Shown here: positions 63,909 to 64,000 of the stretch, piece by piece | Layout: each line of letters opens with the position of its first letter | Position numbering within the stretch: position 1 is the stretch's first letter | Assembly: GCF_004765785.1 (NCBI RefSeq) | Contig: NZ_SBIT01000001.1 | Span: 62,001-126,000 of the forward strand | Reading direction: 5' to 3' | Origin: Halorussus ruber | GTDB taxonomy: Archaea; Halobacteriota; Halobacteria; Halobacteriales; Haladaptataceae | Length of the DNA: 64,000 nt | The notes under the pieces: model-generated | Database searches by the model: none | Told to the model about the DNA's origin: nothing | What the model saw: only the letters and a program-made list of their open reading frames with translations | Translations under genes and position numbers: made by a program

Positions 63909-64000
63909 GCGCGACAGGAGGGCGTCGCGTCCTAACTACCCTTCGGCTTTCGGAAGCGAGTAAAGAGATTTTCAACCGGAACAAAATCGGGGATTTCTCG

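Overview
The window looks like chromosomal DNA of a haloarchaeon (class Halobacteria). The coding DNA is GC-rich and the proteins are rich in Asp and Glu. Lipoproteins carry twin-arginine plus lipobox signals, one surface protein has a PGF-CTERM-like tail, many families are specific to haloarchaea (HalOD1, HTH_10/BAT, DUF7344, DUF7115, DUF5813, DUF5830), and the elongator tRNA-Met is intron-containing. The genus cannot be fixed from sequence alone. All family assignments come from reading the sequence, not from searches.

Layout. 0-4.3 kb: a conserved RuvC-like protein sits between two AT-rich, probably acquired genes (a CxxC protein and an OLD-family nuclease), followed by a His-rich LarC. 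4.6-8.5 kb: Cdc48/CdcH ATPase, then an SQR-like flavoprotein with a DUF1641 partner. 8.9-16.6 kb: a complete phosphate locus, pstS-pstC-pstA-pstB followed by two tandem phoU genes, with a divergent AbrB-PhoU regulator. 16.8-20.8 kb: a CBS protein with a C-terminal RaiA/HPF-like domain, a half-size lycopene-cyclase-like membrane protein, DUF7344 and DUF7504-type genes, and a broken Rieske gene. 21.0-25.6 kb: tRNA-Val and the trpDFEG operon with an inverted repeat around its TATA box. 25.6-30.1 kb: a candidate small RNA, a small membrane protein and a class II ribonucleotide reductase interrupted by a mini-intein at its catalytic cysteine. 30.2-37.7 kb: membrane and secreted proteins, zinc-finger micro-proteins, intron-containing tRNA-Met, M24 peptidase. 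38.0-39.3 kb: an IS1341-type element with a frameshifted tnpB. 39.6-43.5 kb: small membrane proteins, an EamA transporter, a CBS protein, RNase HI. 43.6-49.7 kb: a five-gene peptide/nickel-type ABC transporter. 49.8-56.5 kb: DUF7344, cyclophilin, tRNA-Leu, a RAM-TrkA-RAM cluster, an orphan E1-alpha dehydrogenase, HTH_10 and HalOD1 regulators. 56.6-63.9 kb: amidohydrolase, the nadABC operon for NAD synthesis, and phosphoglycerate mutase.

How the genes work together. The phosphate block is a transport-plus-control module. trpDFEG makes anthranilate and converts it towards indole-glycerol phosphate; trpC, A and B are not here. nadABC turns aspartate and dihydroxyacetone phosphate into nicotinate mononucleotide. 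Translational coupling (1 to 20 nt overlaps) is common inside operons.

Most unusual signals. Between genes there are several families of short structured repeats whose stems change in a compensatory way while the loop or flanks stay the same. The best of these is a duplicated 90-130 nt element (25628-25720 and 50912-51045) preceded in both copies by the same TATA box and upstream bases, which looks like an undescribed small RNA gene family. No CRISPR array or replication origin was seen.
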